Below, one piece after another: positions 35,665 to 44,039 of a DNA stretch of 64,000 nucleotides. The stretch covers positions 161,002 to 225,001 of the forward strand of contig JAQSYO010000006.1 of assembly GCA_029256105.1 (NCBI GenBank), read 5' to 3'. This DNA is from Herbinix sp. Lineage in GTDB: Bacteria > Bacillota > Clostridia > Lachnospirales > Lachnospiraceae. The notes beneath the pieces are model-generated. The model did no database searches. It saw only the letters and a program-made list of their open reading frames with translations, and was not told the origin of the DNA. Position 1 is the stretch's first letter. The number at the start of each line of letters is the position of its first letter. The position numbers and the translations under genes were made by a program.

Positions 35665-35828
35665 TAAACCGATGCCTTATTCAAAATGCTCTACCTAGCT
35701 ATGATCGATGATCGATATAAAGTAATGGATTGATCGAAGTTATACAAAGGAGTTGAAAGCTTTACAAAGCCATATTTACTGACAGTCACAGGTAGACTGA
35801 GTCATAGTTACTTATTTTTGTCCTTGTA

Positions 35829-36509
35829 TCACTCAATTTCCAAATATTCTTTCACTCCATCACATATAGATTCTGCAAGAGAGGATTGAAACTCATCCTT
35901 AAACATCATCTGCTCTTCTTGAGGATTCGTCAGATATCCGATCTCCAATAAAACAGATGGCATGTCTGTATATCTCACCACAAATAAATCTTTGTTCTTA
36001 ACCCCTCGAGCTTTAAATCCGGTCGAGCTAACCACTTTATTATATATGGTTTCTGCAAAGGATTTAAACTTATCATGATAATAATATGCTTCTGTTCCGG
36101 ATACATTTGGATCTTCATATGTATTTCCATGGATTGAAATAAACAAATCAGCATCCAGTTCGTTCGCAAATTTCGGTCTATACTTATCTACAGTAGAAAT
36201 AAAGGTATCTTCTTCCCTAGTCATATACACTTCTATTTTTTCTTCTTTTTCTAGGATCTCCTTTACTTTCTTTGACAAACTCAGAGTAAAGTCCTTCTCA
36301 TATAAACCACTTGCTCCTTTTGCACCCACATCTTTCCCACCATGACCCGGATCAATCACCACTGTAAATACTTTATCTGTAGTACTAAAATCCCTATTAT
36401 CATCCTGTACATTATTATCGTGCTTCCTGTTATACCATATTAAAATCAATAAAATTAGTAATAAAATACATCCAAAAAATCTTATTCTATTGTAAACCCT
36501 TTTGTTCAT
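35829..36509 (-). CDS. N-acetylmuramoyl-L-alanine amidase (Amidase_3, CwlD-like)
   Basis: 226 residues. One transmembrane anchor (12-26) puts the catalytic domain outside. Zinc ligands and catalytic Glu of Amidase_3 are present: His56 (DPGHGGKD), Glu71 (YEKDFT), His127 (ISIHGNT) and Glu189 (LLEIGYLTN). The short form with one anchor resembles CwlD, which makes muramic lactam in the spore cortex; without GerD context this stays a likeness. RBS AGGGAGG. Confidence 0.9.
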   Translation of the reverse strand: MNKRVYNRIRFFGCILLLILLILIWYNRKHDNNVQDDNRDFSTTDKVFTVVIDPGHGGKDVGAKGASGLYEKDFTLSLSKKVKEILEKEEKIEVYMTREEDTFISTVDKYRPKFANELDADLFISIHGNTYEDPNVSGTEAYYYHDKFKSFAETIYNKVVSSTGFKARGVKNKDLFVVRYTDMPSVLLEIGYLTNPQEEQMMFKDEFQSSLAESICDGVKEYLEIE

Positions 36510-36859
36510 ACGTAAACCTCCCTAAGATATCAATTCCAAAGTGATATAATAACTCCGTCGCTTCTTTTAAGTAAATTAAAAATATCATCCTTGTTTTTAA
36601 TTCATATTGAATTTCTCATTTCTTTTAAGATGCTATTATTTAACCACAGAATAAGGAGTGAGTTATCCTTTCTATCTTACGAAATCCTTAAGATTTTCCT
36701 ACAACGGTATATTTTTTTAGATAACAAAAAAGCAAAGCCTTCAAGTTATTTTAATTAACCTGAAAACTTTGCTTTAGTTAACTCAACAAGCAATTTAAAT
36801 AGTGCTCCGCGGTGATTACCGACTCGAATAAGATCTCGGCTTCAGTCAATCACAACCAC
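36510..36859 (-). terminator. Terminator of the aldo-keto reductase gene in a 350-bp gap
   Basis: On the - strand, stem CTAAAGCAAAG / CTTTGCTTT at 36727-36775 is followed by TTTTTTG. The rest of the gap, which also has to hold the amidase promoter, shows no gene. Confidence 0.65.
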
Positions 36860-37819
36860 TTATAAAGCCCCCACAATTTTATGAGGAACATATAATTCTT
36901 CCAGATAAGCTATATCTTCCGTGCTTAAATCAATAACAAAGCTGCCGACTGCATCATCAAAGTACTTTGCTTTTGTTGCTCCGATGAGTGGTGAAGTCAC
37001 ACCTTTTGCAAATTGCCATGCCAATGCAATCTGTGTCATAGTACAATTACGTTTTTCTGCCAGCTCAGACACTCTTTTTACAATTTCTATGTCAGAGTCC
37101 TTCGTTTTGTCATATTTTCCTGCCGCTGTGACATCTGTCTGGCTTCGTAAGGTATCTGCCGACCAAGGTCTGGACAATCTTCCGGCTGCAAGAGGACTGT
37201 ATGGTGTTAAGACTACGCCCTGTTCCTTACAAATTGGAATCAATTCTCTTTCATCTTCGCGATACAAAAGGTTGTAATGATTCTGAATGGACACAAACTT
37301 TGTCCAACCATTCTTCTCAGCGGTATTTTGAAGTTTAGCAAACTGATAACCGTACATAGCCGATGCACCGATTGCACGGACTTTTCCAGACTGTACTACC
37401 TTATGGAGAGCCTCCATTGTTTCCTCTACAGGCGTATGATAATCAAAGCGGTGAATAATCAACACATCCACATAATCTGTTCCCAATCGTTTCAAGGAGC
37501 TTTCAAGTTCTCTTGGAATTGCCTCCTTTGAAAGATTTCCTTCATTGAAGTACACCTTTGTTGCGATTATAACTTTATCACGAGAAACATTATTTCTGAT
37601 CGCTCTTCCTAAATATTCCTCACTGGTTCCTGCTGAATAACAGTTTGCCGTATCAAAGAAATTAATGCCTAGTTCCAAGGCATGTTTTATAATTGTTTCA
37701 CTTTCAGAAGAATTCAGTGTCCAAGCATGCATTTTACTTGCAGGGTCACCAAAGCTCATACATCCTACACATAACCTTGATACTTCAATCCCGGAAACAC
37801 CTAATTGTGCATATTCCAT
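36860..37819 (-). CDS. Aldo/keto reductase
   Basis: 319 residues from the second ATG (MEYAQLG), eight bases after AGGATG; the first ATG sits on the RBS. The catalytic tetrad is complete: Asp56, Tyr61 (FFDTANCYS), Lys88 (ATKVY) and His123 (IIHRFD). C-terminal GATKAKYFDDAVG binds the NADPH 2'-phosphate region. Family reactions reduce aldehydes or ketones. Its promoter has MerR-type architecture, suggesting induction by electrophiles. Confidence 0.94.
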   Translation of the reverse strand: MEYAQLGVSGIEVSRLCVGCMSFGDPASKMHAWTLNSSESETIIKHALELGINFFDTANCYSAGTSEEYLGRAIRNNVSRDKVIIATKVYFNEGNLSKEAIPRELESSLKRLGTDYVDVLIIHRFDYHTPVEETMEALHKVVQSGKVRAIGASAMYGYQFAKLQNTAEKNGWTKFVSIQNHYNLLYREDERELIPICKEQGVVLTPYSPLAAGRLSRPWSADTLRSQTDVTAAGKYDKTKDSDIEIVKRVSELAEKRNCTMTQIALAWQFAKGVTSPLIGATKAKYFDDAVGSFVIDLSTEDIAYLEELYVPHKIVGAL

Positions 37820-37929
37820 TTCTCTCATCCTTTCATAATCCAGTTTCTCACACTTCTTTTACTTTGCAAACAGTTCAGAAAAGTCATCCCTCTCCAAAGA
37901 TGTTACCACCGTGTTCATTTGATGATTCT

Positions 37930-37960
37930 ATTGTAATACTTGGAGTGAACTCCAAGTCAA
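37930..37960 (-). promoter_or_regulatory. MerR-type promoter with 19-bp spacer and palindrome
   Basis: On the - strand: TTGACT (37960-37955), spacer of exactly 19 bp, TACAAT (37935-37930). The spacer contains the perfect palindrome ACTTGGAGTGAACTCCAAGT (37938-37957, + strand). This is the classic layout of MerR-family activators, which untwist an over-long spacer. It resembles NmlR/AdhR-type sites. No merR gene is within the window. Confidence 0.85.
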
Positions 37961-37965
37961 GACCT

Positions 37966-37988
37966 ATTTAGAATAAAATTTGTAAAAT
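37966..37988 (+). repeat. Left flanking copy of an ATTTAGAATAAAATT repeat
   Basis: ATTTAGAATAAAATTTGTAAAAT; nearly the same unit occurs twice in tandem at 42554-42593, at the other end of the IS-rich region, in the same orientation. Confidence 0.7.
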
Positions 37989-38067
37989 GTAATAGTTAAT
38001 TCTTCTTTCACCTATTAAGGGGATGCGGACATAATCCTGGACCAAGTACAAACTCAGGAGGAAGAAA

Positions 38068-38769
38068 ATGTATTCATACTCAGATCGCATCCGTGCTATT
38101 AAATTCTATATGAAGTGTGGATTTAACGCTGCTTATACTGTCAGGAAGTTGGGATATCCTGATGCCACTTCTATAAAACACTGGTATAAAGAGTACTGCA
38201 ACAACGATGATCTACATAGTAAAAGGATCAAATACAGCAAGTTTACTGATGTAGAAAAGCGGAATGCTATTGATTATTATTTTGAGCACGGTAGAAATGC
38301 TCTTAGAACTGTTAAAGCACTTGGGTATCCCAGTCGTCCTCTTCTAATATCATGGATTATAGATTTATATCCAGAAGAAATAGAACGACGTTGCAAAAAT
38401 ACAAAAACATATGTAAGATGTTTTCAACAGGATCGAGAAAAAGCAGTTATAGAATCATGCAAAGGTAATCTTTCAGTTGCAGAGATTACTGCCATTTATA
38501 ATGTCACACCTTCAGCAGTATCTGTGTGGCGAAAGGAACTGCTTGGTAAGGAGAGAACTCTGAAGATGGCAAGTAATTCCACAGATAATAAAGACATTGA
38601 ACAACTTCTAAGAGAAAAAGCAGAACTTGAAGCAACGGTCAAACTTCTTGAGAAAGATGTGTATCGCCTTCAACTTGAAAAGGATGTTCTGGAAAAAGCA
38701 GGTGAACTTTTAAAAAAAGAAAAGAGCATCAATCTAAAAGATCATCAAATAAAGAAAAAGTACTTCTGA
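38068..38769 (+). CDS. IS3-family transposase OrfA
   Basis: 233 residues, long for OrfA. It has three helix-turn-helix-like repeats (YTVRKLGYPDATSIKHWYKE; RTVKALGYPSRPLLISWI; AEITAIYNVTPSAVSVWRKE) and a C-terminal coiled coil (LLREKAELEATVKLLEKDVY) for dimerisation with OrfAB. RBS AGGAGG. The A-run AAAAAAAG at 38712-38719 is a standard site for -1 frameshifting into orfB. Confidence 0.88.
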   Translation: MYSYSDRIRAIKFYMKCGFNAAYTVRKLGYPDATSIKHWYKEYCNNDDLHSKRIKYSKFTDVEKRNAIDYYFEHGRNALRTVKALGYPSRPLLISWIIDLYPEEIERRCKNTKTYVRCFQQDREKAVIESCKGNLSVAEITAIYNVTPSAVSVWRKELLGKERTLKMASNSTDNKDIEQLLREKAELEATVKLLEKDVYRLQLEKDVLEKAGELLKKEKSINLKDHQIKKKYF

Positions 38770-39616
38770 TTGATGCCCTTCGAGACCATTACAAGCTAAA
38801 CCAGTTACTAACAATACTAAATCTATCTAAAAGTAGTTATTGTTATCAGAAAAATGCTTTATCCTCACTAGGTAAATATATAAAGCTTAGTGTAACAATA
38901 AGCAGTATCTTTGAACAAAACAAGAAACGGTATGGTTACAGACGAATTCATTGTGAACTAAAGAAAATAGGAATTATTGTTTCCGAAAAAGTTGTGAGAA
39001 AAATCATGCAAGCAGAAGGTCTTCTTGTTCCTTGTTCGAAAAAAAGAAAATACAATTCTTACAAAGGAGAAATTACTCTAGAAGTAAATAATGTAATTAA
39101 CCGTGCTTTTTCGCAGAAAAGCCTAATCATAAATGGCTGACTGATATCACTGAATTTCATATTCCTGCAGGAAAAGTCTACCTCTCACCTATTATAGATT
39201 GCTTTGATGGAATGGCTGTTTCTTGGACTATAGGAACGTCTCCAGATGCTAATCTTACTAATACAATGCTTGATAACGCAATAACAGAGTTAAATCCTAA
39301 AGAACACCCTATCATTCATTCTGATCGTGGATGTCATTATCGATGGCCAGGTTGGCTTGAGCGGATGAATAATGCAAATCTCACTCGTTCCATGTCAAAA
39401 AAAGGATGTTCCCCAGACTATTCAGCGTGTGAAGGATTTTTTGGCAGACTCAAGAATGAGATGTTTTACAATCGATCATGGTATAGAGACTCTATCGACG
39501 CTTTTATTGATGAGGTCGATTCTTATATGCGTTGGTACAATGAAAAACGTATCAAAATATCACTCGGTGGGATGAGCCCACTGCAATATAGACTTAGTCT
39601 AGGATTAACAATTTAA
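38718..39616 (+). pseudogene. IS3-family transposase OrfB (DDE), frameshifted
   Basis: In the -1 frame the sequence reads IDALRDHYKLNQLLTILNLS, then KKRYGYRRIHCELKKIGI, and stops at 39138-39140. The catalytic core continues in another frame: WLTDITEF (first Asp), IHSDRGCHY (second Asp), SACEGFFGRLKNE (Glu). All three DDE residues are present but split by a one-base change in the GCTTTTTCGCAG region. Confidence 0.85.
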
Positions 39617-39825
39617 GTCCAAGAAAACGTCCGCACCCCCTTAATTATGCAAACTGGAAGTTAGAATTACATTCTACAGCCAAGAATGTAATGTATCTCT
39701 TTAAAGACATCATTTTTAATAAATTACATTTAATTACATATTATGTTGACATTTGTATTATTATGGATTATTATTACAACGTAGTTATAATTACAAAATA
39801 TTACATAGAAGGAGAAAAAATTATT

Positions 39826-40719
39826 ATGAAACACAAATTATTAAAATTGCTAAGTTTTGTTTTATCATTATCTTTTGTATTTAGTTTGTCAATTCCTACT
39901 TTGGCATCAGCATCTGAATTAGAGAGCACTTATGGAACTACAACAAGTGAATATGATTTATATTATTATGTTCGCACAACAGATAATCAAACCTTATTAA
40001 AGGAAGGGTTCGATTCTGTAGAGATACAAGAAATAAAATCTGATAAAATTGAAAATGAATTATCAGAACGCGCGGAATTGCCAGAAGAAATATTAGAAGA
40101 TAAGTATGGTTATTCTCAAGAACAAATAGAAATAATAAAAAGTTACGATGGAGAACCCATAGAAGAAAATATTTCTTTAAGAGGGATATTCGCCAATGTT
40201 ACATGTAATTTTGTTCCTCTAGGTGCGAGTACAACCTATATGGCAATGAAAGTAGAATATGCATGGGATAATTGTCCTTTACTGGTTGGGGTAACTGATG
40301 CTATAGGTTTAAGATGGAAAGGGACAAATCTAAATGGAGCCCCTATTAATTTAGCTTTAGCAACTACTTCTGCTAATTGTCGTGTAACTTATTATAATTC
40401 AGCAAATAATACCACCTATTCTGCATGGCCAGTAGTTCAATCAGATGATCCATATGGGAACGCATATGTTAATATAAATTTGTGGTCTGATAATTATTTT
40501 GCTAAATCTGGTTCAATAACTGTTTATTTATCTACTACAGGAACTGATAAAATTAGTGAAGCTGCATTTATATTTTCGTATGGCCATCCAGTTATAACTG
40601 TAAGTCCTGGGATTTCATTCCCTTATTCATTTTCTATTTCATTTGGTACGGGCGTGGAAAAAATGATTGAAAAAGCAATAAGATATCACAGTGACGGTAG
40701 TATCACATCTTATAATTAA
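39826..40719 (+). CDS. Secreted protein of unknown function
   Basis: 297 residues from the ATG at 39826 (RBS AAGGAG); the open frame begins 45 codons earlier without an RBS. Signal peptide 1-28 (LSFVFSLSIPTLASASE). Residues 30-110 are acidic and could be a propeptide; 115-297 is a Ser/Thr/Asn-rich beta domain with two Cys (NVTCNFVPLG, DNCPLLVG) and a third (SANCRVTYY). No family recognised. It lies directly after the IS3 element, so it may have travelled with mobile DNA. Confidence 0.75.
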   Translation: MKHKLLKLLSFVLSLSFVFSLSIPTLASASELESTYGTTTSEYDLYYYVRTTDNQTLLKEGFDSVEIQEIKSDKIENELSERAELPEEILEDKYGYSQEQIEIIKSYDGEPIEENISLRGIFANVTCNFVPLGASTTYMAMKVEYAWDNCPLLVGVTDAIGLRWKGTNLNGAPINLALATTSANCRVTYYNSANNTTYSAWPVVQSDDPYGNAYVNINLWSDNYFAKSGSITVYLSTTGTDKISEAAFIFSYGHPVITVSPGISFPYSFSISFGTGVEKMIEKAIRYHSDGSITSYN

Positions 40720-40740
40720 TTTTAATGATTATATAATTAC

Positions 40741-40802
40741 CTAAAGCACCTCCATAATTTATTACATAGAATATACTATGAATAATTCTAGAGGTGCTTT
40801 AG
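40741..40802. terminator. Long hairpin after the secreted-protein gene
   Basis: 12-bp perfect outer stem CTAAAGCACCTC / GAGGTGCTTTAG with further inner pairing (AATTTATTACATAG / CTATGAATAATT). The T-tract is weak, but it is well placed as a transcription end. Confidence 0.65.
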
Positions 40803-40820
40803 TAAGCTTAATAGAATTAT

Positions 40821-41090
40821 TTTCGAATGATTTGGTGAAGAAGAAACCCGAAGTGCTGAATAGATACGAGCACCTACTGGGTGTTAGAGGCTTTGACAGC
40901 ACGACCTTGAAAAAAACTTGAGGGTGATGGAATTGTGCCGGTAATCGATATCTGCAGTAAATGAAGAGATGGAGAAAAGACAGACGAAGCAGTACAGGGA
41001 CACGTGTCTAACTTATACCTTTAAACGAAGCAGGAAAGGGCATTCCATTACCGGGATTTCTGTCAGCAACCGTTCCTAGAATGATACAGC
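40821..41090 (+). pseudogene. Decayed DDE transposase fragment
   Basis: Broken frames read VRGFDSTTLKK, then GIVPVIDICSK and RDGEKT, matching the middle part of DDE transposases of the PVIDIRNxWKDGE type. Several frameshifts and stops; ends unrecognised. Confidence 0.45.
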
Positions 41091-41256
41091 TAAAAACAAT
41101 ATAATAAAATTTAGTAGGAAAGATTAACAAATAATGGTATAATGATTCAATATATAAGTAGTGTAGAACTATTTATCTATTTATTACATTTTTTATGAAG
41201 ATTAGGTATTACAATCAAATATGTTTAGAGGGAATTTCACTCGAAATGGAGATATT

Positions 41257-41415
41257 ATGAGAAGGGCTATTTGTGCGGCTATTATAACTTTAATTTTAGG
41301 ATATATTACTGAGGTAATATTAGCTCCAGTTAATTTACATTTTGGATCTATTGTTTCAATAACCGTAATGGGAGCATTTATCATAAATGAAATTAACAAA
41401 AAAAATGATATATAA
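41257..41415 (+). CDS. Small membrane protein (52 aa)
   Basis: Start ATG at 41257 follows GGAG at correct spacing. Two hydrophobic segments: AICAAIITLILGYI and IVSITVMGAFII, with a charged tail. No family recognised. A hairpin terminator follows at 41456-41502. It could be real or chance; the RBS and terminator support it. Confidence 0.5.
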   Translation: MRRAICAAIITLILGYITEVILAPVNLHFGSIVSITVMGAFIINEINKKNDI

Positions 41416-41455
41416 CAAAGGACTTTAGATTTCAGTTGATTACCTAATCAGTGAG

Positions 41456-41502
41456 AATAGCTATCCTACTACTTGACAGTGAAGAGGATAGCTATTTATT
41501 GT
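41456..41502 (+). terminator. Hairpin after the small membrane protein
   Basis: AATAGCTATCCT / AGGATAGCTATT perfect 12-bp stem, then TTATTGTTTG. Confidence 0.7.
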
Positions 41503-41528
41503 TTGTTAATTTGATTATTGTAATAATC

Positions 41529-41661
41529 GAGGTGATAATCTGCAGCCTGGATTTGCAGTGATATCATTACAGTGCTCAACAATACGCCATCCTCAAGCGC
41601 AAGAAAGGCGTAAACCTATCAAAAAAGAGTTTGCGTATTTTATTAAAAAGCTACGTAATGT
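41529..41661 (+). other. Unassigned coding-like fragment
   Basis: Open stretch ending ERRKPIKKEFAYFIKKLRNV before TAG. It has no start and no recognised family, and directly abuts the IS3 fragment's end. Confidence 0.3.
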
Positions 41662-41981
41662 GTAGTGAACCCAAAAGGTTGGATACTTTATAACTAAGCG
41701 ACTTTAGAGGAATGAGTTCTATATTGAACAGGACTCATTCCTTTTAGTTTGCACTTAATTCTTTTGTTATTGTAATAATCTATGTAATTCTCCAGTTCTT
41801 CAATAAACTGATTAATTGATATAAATTTATGCTCATAAAACATTTCAGTTTTTAGCAATCCAAAGAAATTTTCCATAACAGAATTGTCAAGACAGTTACC
41901 TTTCCTTGACATGCTTTGCCTTATACCTTTCTTTTCAAGACGCCATTGATAATGTCTCATTTGATATTGCCAACCCTGATC
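41661..41981 (-). pseudogene. IS3-family (IS150-type) transposase C-terminal fragment
   Basis: On the - strand the frame reads DQGWQYQMRHYQWRLEKKGI to GMSPVQYRTHSSKVA and includes the Asp of SDQGWQY and the Glu of MENFFGLLKTE. The N-terminal two thirds are missing. GTGAACCCAAAAGGTTGGATAC at 41667-41688 resembles the terminal repeat of such elements. It joins abruptly to an IS30 fragment near 41982. Confidence 0.8.
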
Positions 41982-41984
41982 CGT

Positions 41985-42366
41985 CTTATACCGAATTCAG
42001 CATAATTCTGACAATGGTTCAGAATTTCAATTTCCGGCCCGCATAAAATGCGATGAAAATGGAGAAAAACGGACTAAGGTCTTTTACTGTAATCCTAACA
42101 GTTCCTGGCAAAAAGGCATGATTGAAAAGAACCACGAATATATTCGTTATGTAATTCCAAAAGGGGCAAGCCTTAATCCTTTTGACCAATCAGATGCCAC
42201 CATACTCATGAATCACATCAACAGTGAAGCAAGAGACAGCCTGAACGGTTGCACTCCGTTCAGGCTGTCTCAGCTTCTTTTGAATAATAAGCTTCATAAA
42301 CTCCTCAAACTCATTGAAATCCCTGCCGATGAGGTCTTTATAAAGCCTTCCTTACTCAAAAAATAA
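41985..42366 (+). pseudogene. IS30-family transposase C-terminal fragment
   Basis: The frame reads HNSDNGSEFQFPARIK, then NSSWQKGMIEKNHEYIRYVI and ends at 42366; Asp and Glu of the IS30 DDE core are seen. The start of the gene is missing and the fragment begins at the junction with the IS3 fragment. The 3' tail (to about 42450) probably holds the old IS end. Confidence 0.82.
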
Positions 42367-42741
42367 ACTTATAAACAAGACGGAATCCATTGCCGAATTT
42401 AATCCTACACGAAAAAGGTATGTGGAATTTAGTCTTGCATATTTATCCAGATGCCTATTTGCCATGCTTGCACTCATGAAAACAGACGTCGATAAGTTCA
42501 TTATAGCCCTATTTTAGTAACTCATAAACTATTAAGACACGATTTATTTAACCATTTAGAATAAAATTGTAAAATTTAGAATAAAATTGTATAAAATAAG
42601 CCAATTACTAAAGCAAAACTTGAAGTTGAAACAGATCATTTTTCATATGGATGAAGTCTTTTGAGATCTCCACCAAATTGTTCAATTCCGACTAAAGTGT
42701 AAATTCCATTCCAAGGCTAAGAACTTTTTCTATAATACATA
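42367..42741 (+). repeat. Gap with two tandem 20-bp repeats (right flank of the IS region)
   Basis: Two copies of ATTTAGAATAAAATTGTAAA at 42554-42593 match the single copy at 37966. IS21-family ends also carry such repeats, so this could be the end of a lost IS21-like element. The remaining sequence of the gap holds no gene. Confidence 0.6.
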
Positions 42742-44037
42742 TTATTTTCCTGAGATTACAACTCCATCAAAAGCAATATAGGGTAATTTATAATTACCGT
42801 TGCAAATCTGTTCCTTAGAAATCGCCCGAACATTCTTCATTATATCCAGCAGATTACAGGAAATCATAGTTTCATTGATGGCTTCTTTGAGTTTTCCATT
42901 TTCTATCAAAAAACTGGTCTTCACGACACCGGTTATTTCTCCGCTGGAGTCTGGATTATTACCGGACAAAGCTCCCATAAGAATACCGTTATCAATAGAC
43001 GCTATCATATCCTCCAAAGATTGATCTCCGGCTTCAACAACAAAATAACCGCCATAATTTTTACTGCGGGGAATTCTGGTCTTTCTGGAACCGAAGCGTG
43101 AAACCAAAAAGGATTTAAGAACTCCATGATCGATTACTGTCAGATCATCAACACGGTAACCATCGTGTGTTATGCTAGAACCTGAGGTTACCAGATCCAA
43201 ATCAGAATAAATACAGGCCAATGTAAATTCAGAAGCTGCTACCGTCTTATCAAGAGCATCCCTCCATTGGCTGGTTCCATCAATCAATGGTCCATCTGAT
43301 AATAGAAGGCCTTGTATTGTATAAAGTAATTGATTAAATACATCCGGCATCAAGAGAATCGTTCCTTCAAACTTACCTTTCAGAGGTTTCGGATAGATAG
43401 ATCGTTCTGTCAATTCGAATGCCTGAGTCAAAATTCCGATATCCAGAAAGGGTTTATCCAGCTTCTCAGTAGATATGCCATATCCTGAAATTGAAGAAGA
43501 GACATCTTTATCACGAGCAGAAATTTCAATCGATATATCATATTTATGATATATCTCCTCCATCTCTACCCCATTCGTATTCATATGTACCCGGCTTCCA
43601 TTTTCAAAGGATGCATGAATTTCATTTAATATGATTTTGGGAAACCTTTTTGCAGTATCCTTAACCAGTTCCTCCAAACGATAATGAAGCATATCCAAAT
43701 CCACTTCTGCTTCACTACCCACAACACAATTCCTAGTCAGTTCAGCGATATCTTCCGCTTCTTCGACCATGGATACTTCGGCTGCCTCCATACAGTCACC
43801 CACCGCTTTATCCAGTGTCTCCCTATCACTGCTGTTGACGCTAATACTTCCGCTTTTCTTATCTTTAATTGCTTTCATTGTAATATTTGTGGTATAAATT
43901 GAACGAAGCAAATTGATATTTCCATTATCGATATTAAGTTCATCAACGCGCGAGCTGCTAATATTGCAGTCGGCTTTATCAGCTCCAGCTGCAATCAGTG
44001 CTTTAATTATGTAGTTACCGGCTTCTTTATTCATCAT
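42742..44037 (-). CDS. pmbA: PmbA/TldE-family metallopeptidase-like protein
   Basis: 431 residues, the non-metal partner in TldD/TldE heterodimers. It has NIDNGNINLLRS, the ITHDGYRVDDLTVIDHGVLK segment and the C-terminal MISCNLLDIMKNV of the family; no HExxxH. In E. coli the TldD/E protease cleaves leader peptides of modified microcins and degrades unfolded peptides. It starts two bases after the tldD stop, with GGAGGG as RBS, so the two subunits are made together. Confidence 0.92.
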   Translation of the reverse strand: MMNKEAGNYIIKALIAAGADKADCNISSSRVDELNIDNGNINLLRSIYTTNITMKAIKDKKSGSISVNSSDRETLDKAVGDCMEAAEVSMVEEAEDIAELTRNCVVGSEAEVDLDMLHYRLEELVKDTAKRFPKIILNEIHASFENGSRVHMNTNGVEMEEIYHKYDISIEISARDKDVSSSISGYGISTEKLDKPFLDIGILTQAFELTERSIYPKPLKGKFEGTILLMPDVFNQLLYTIQGLLLSDGPLIDGTSQWRDALDKTVAASEFTLACIYSDLDLVTSGSSITHDGYRVDDLTVIDHGVLKSFLVSRFGSRKTRIPRSKNYGGYFVVEAGDQSLEDMIASIDNGILMGALSGNNPDSSGEITGVVKTSFLIENGKLKEAINETMISCNLLDIMKNVRAISKEQICNGNYKLPYIAFDGVVISGK

Positions 44038-44039
44038 GG

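Larger units (their letters stand above)
38015..39644 (+). mobile_element. IS3-family insertion sequence, about 1.63 kb, transposase broken
   Basis: Terminal inverted repeats: left TTAAGGGGATGCGGACATAA, right (reverse complement) TTAAGGGGGTGCGGACGTTT, with further matching TGGAC just inside. orfA is intact and followed by a -1 slippery run; orfB has a frameshift near 39105-39122. No clear target-site duplication is seen, so the ends are good to a few bases. Confidence 0.85.

Noticed and set aside
41202..41399. 65-codon frame antisense to the small membrane protein
   Set aside because: Shadow of hydrophobic codons; no RBS.
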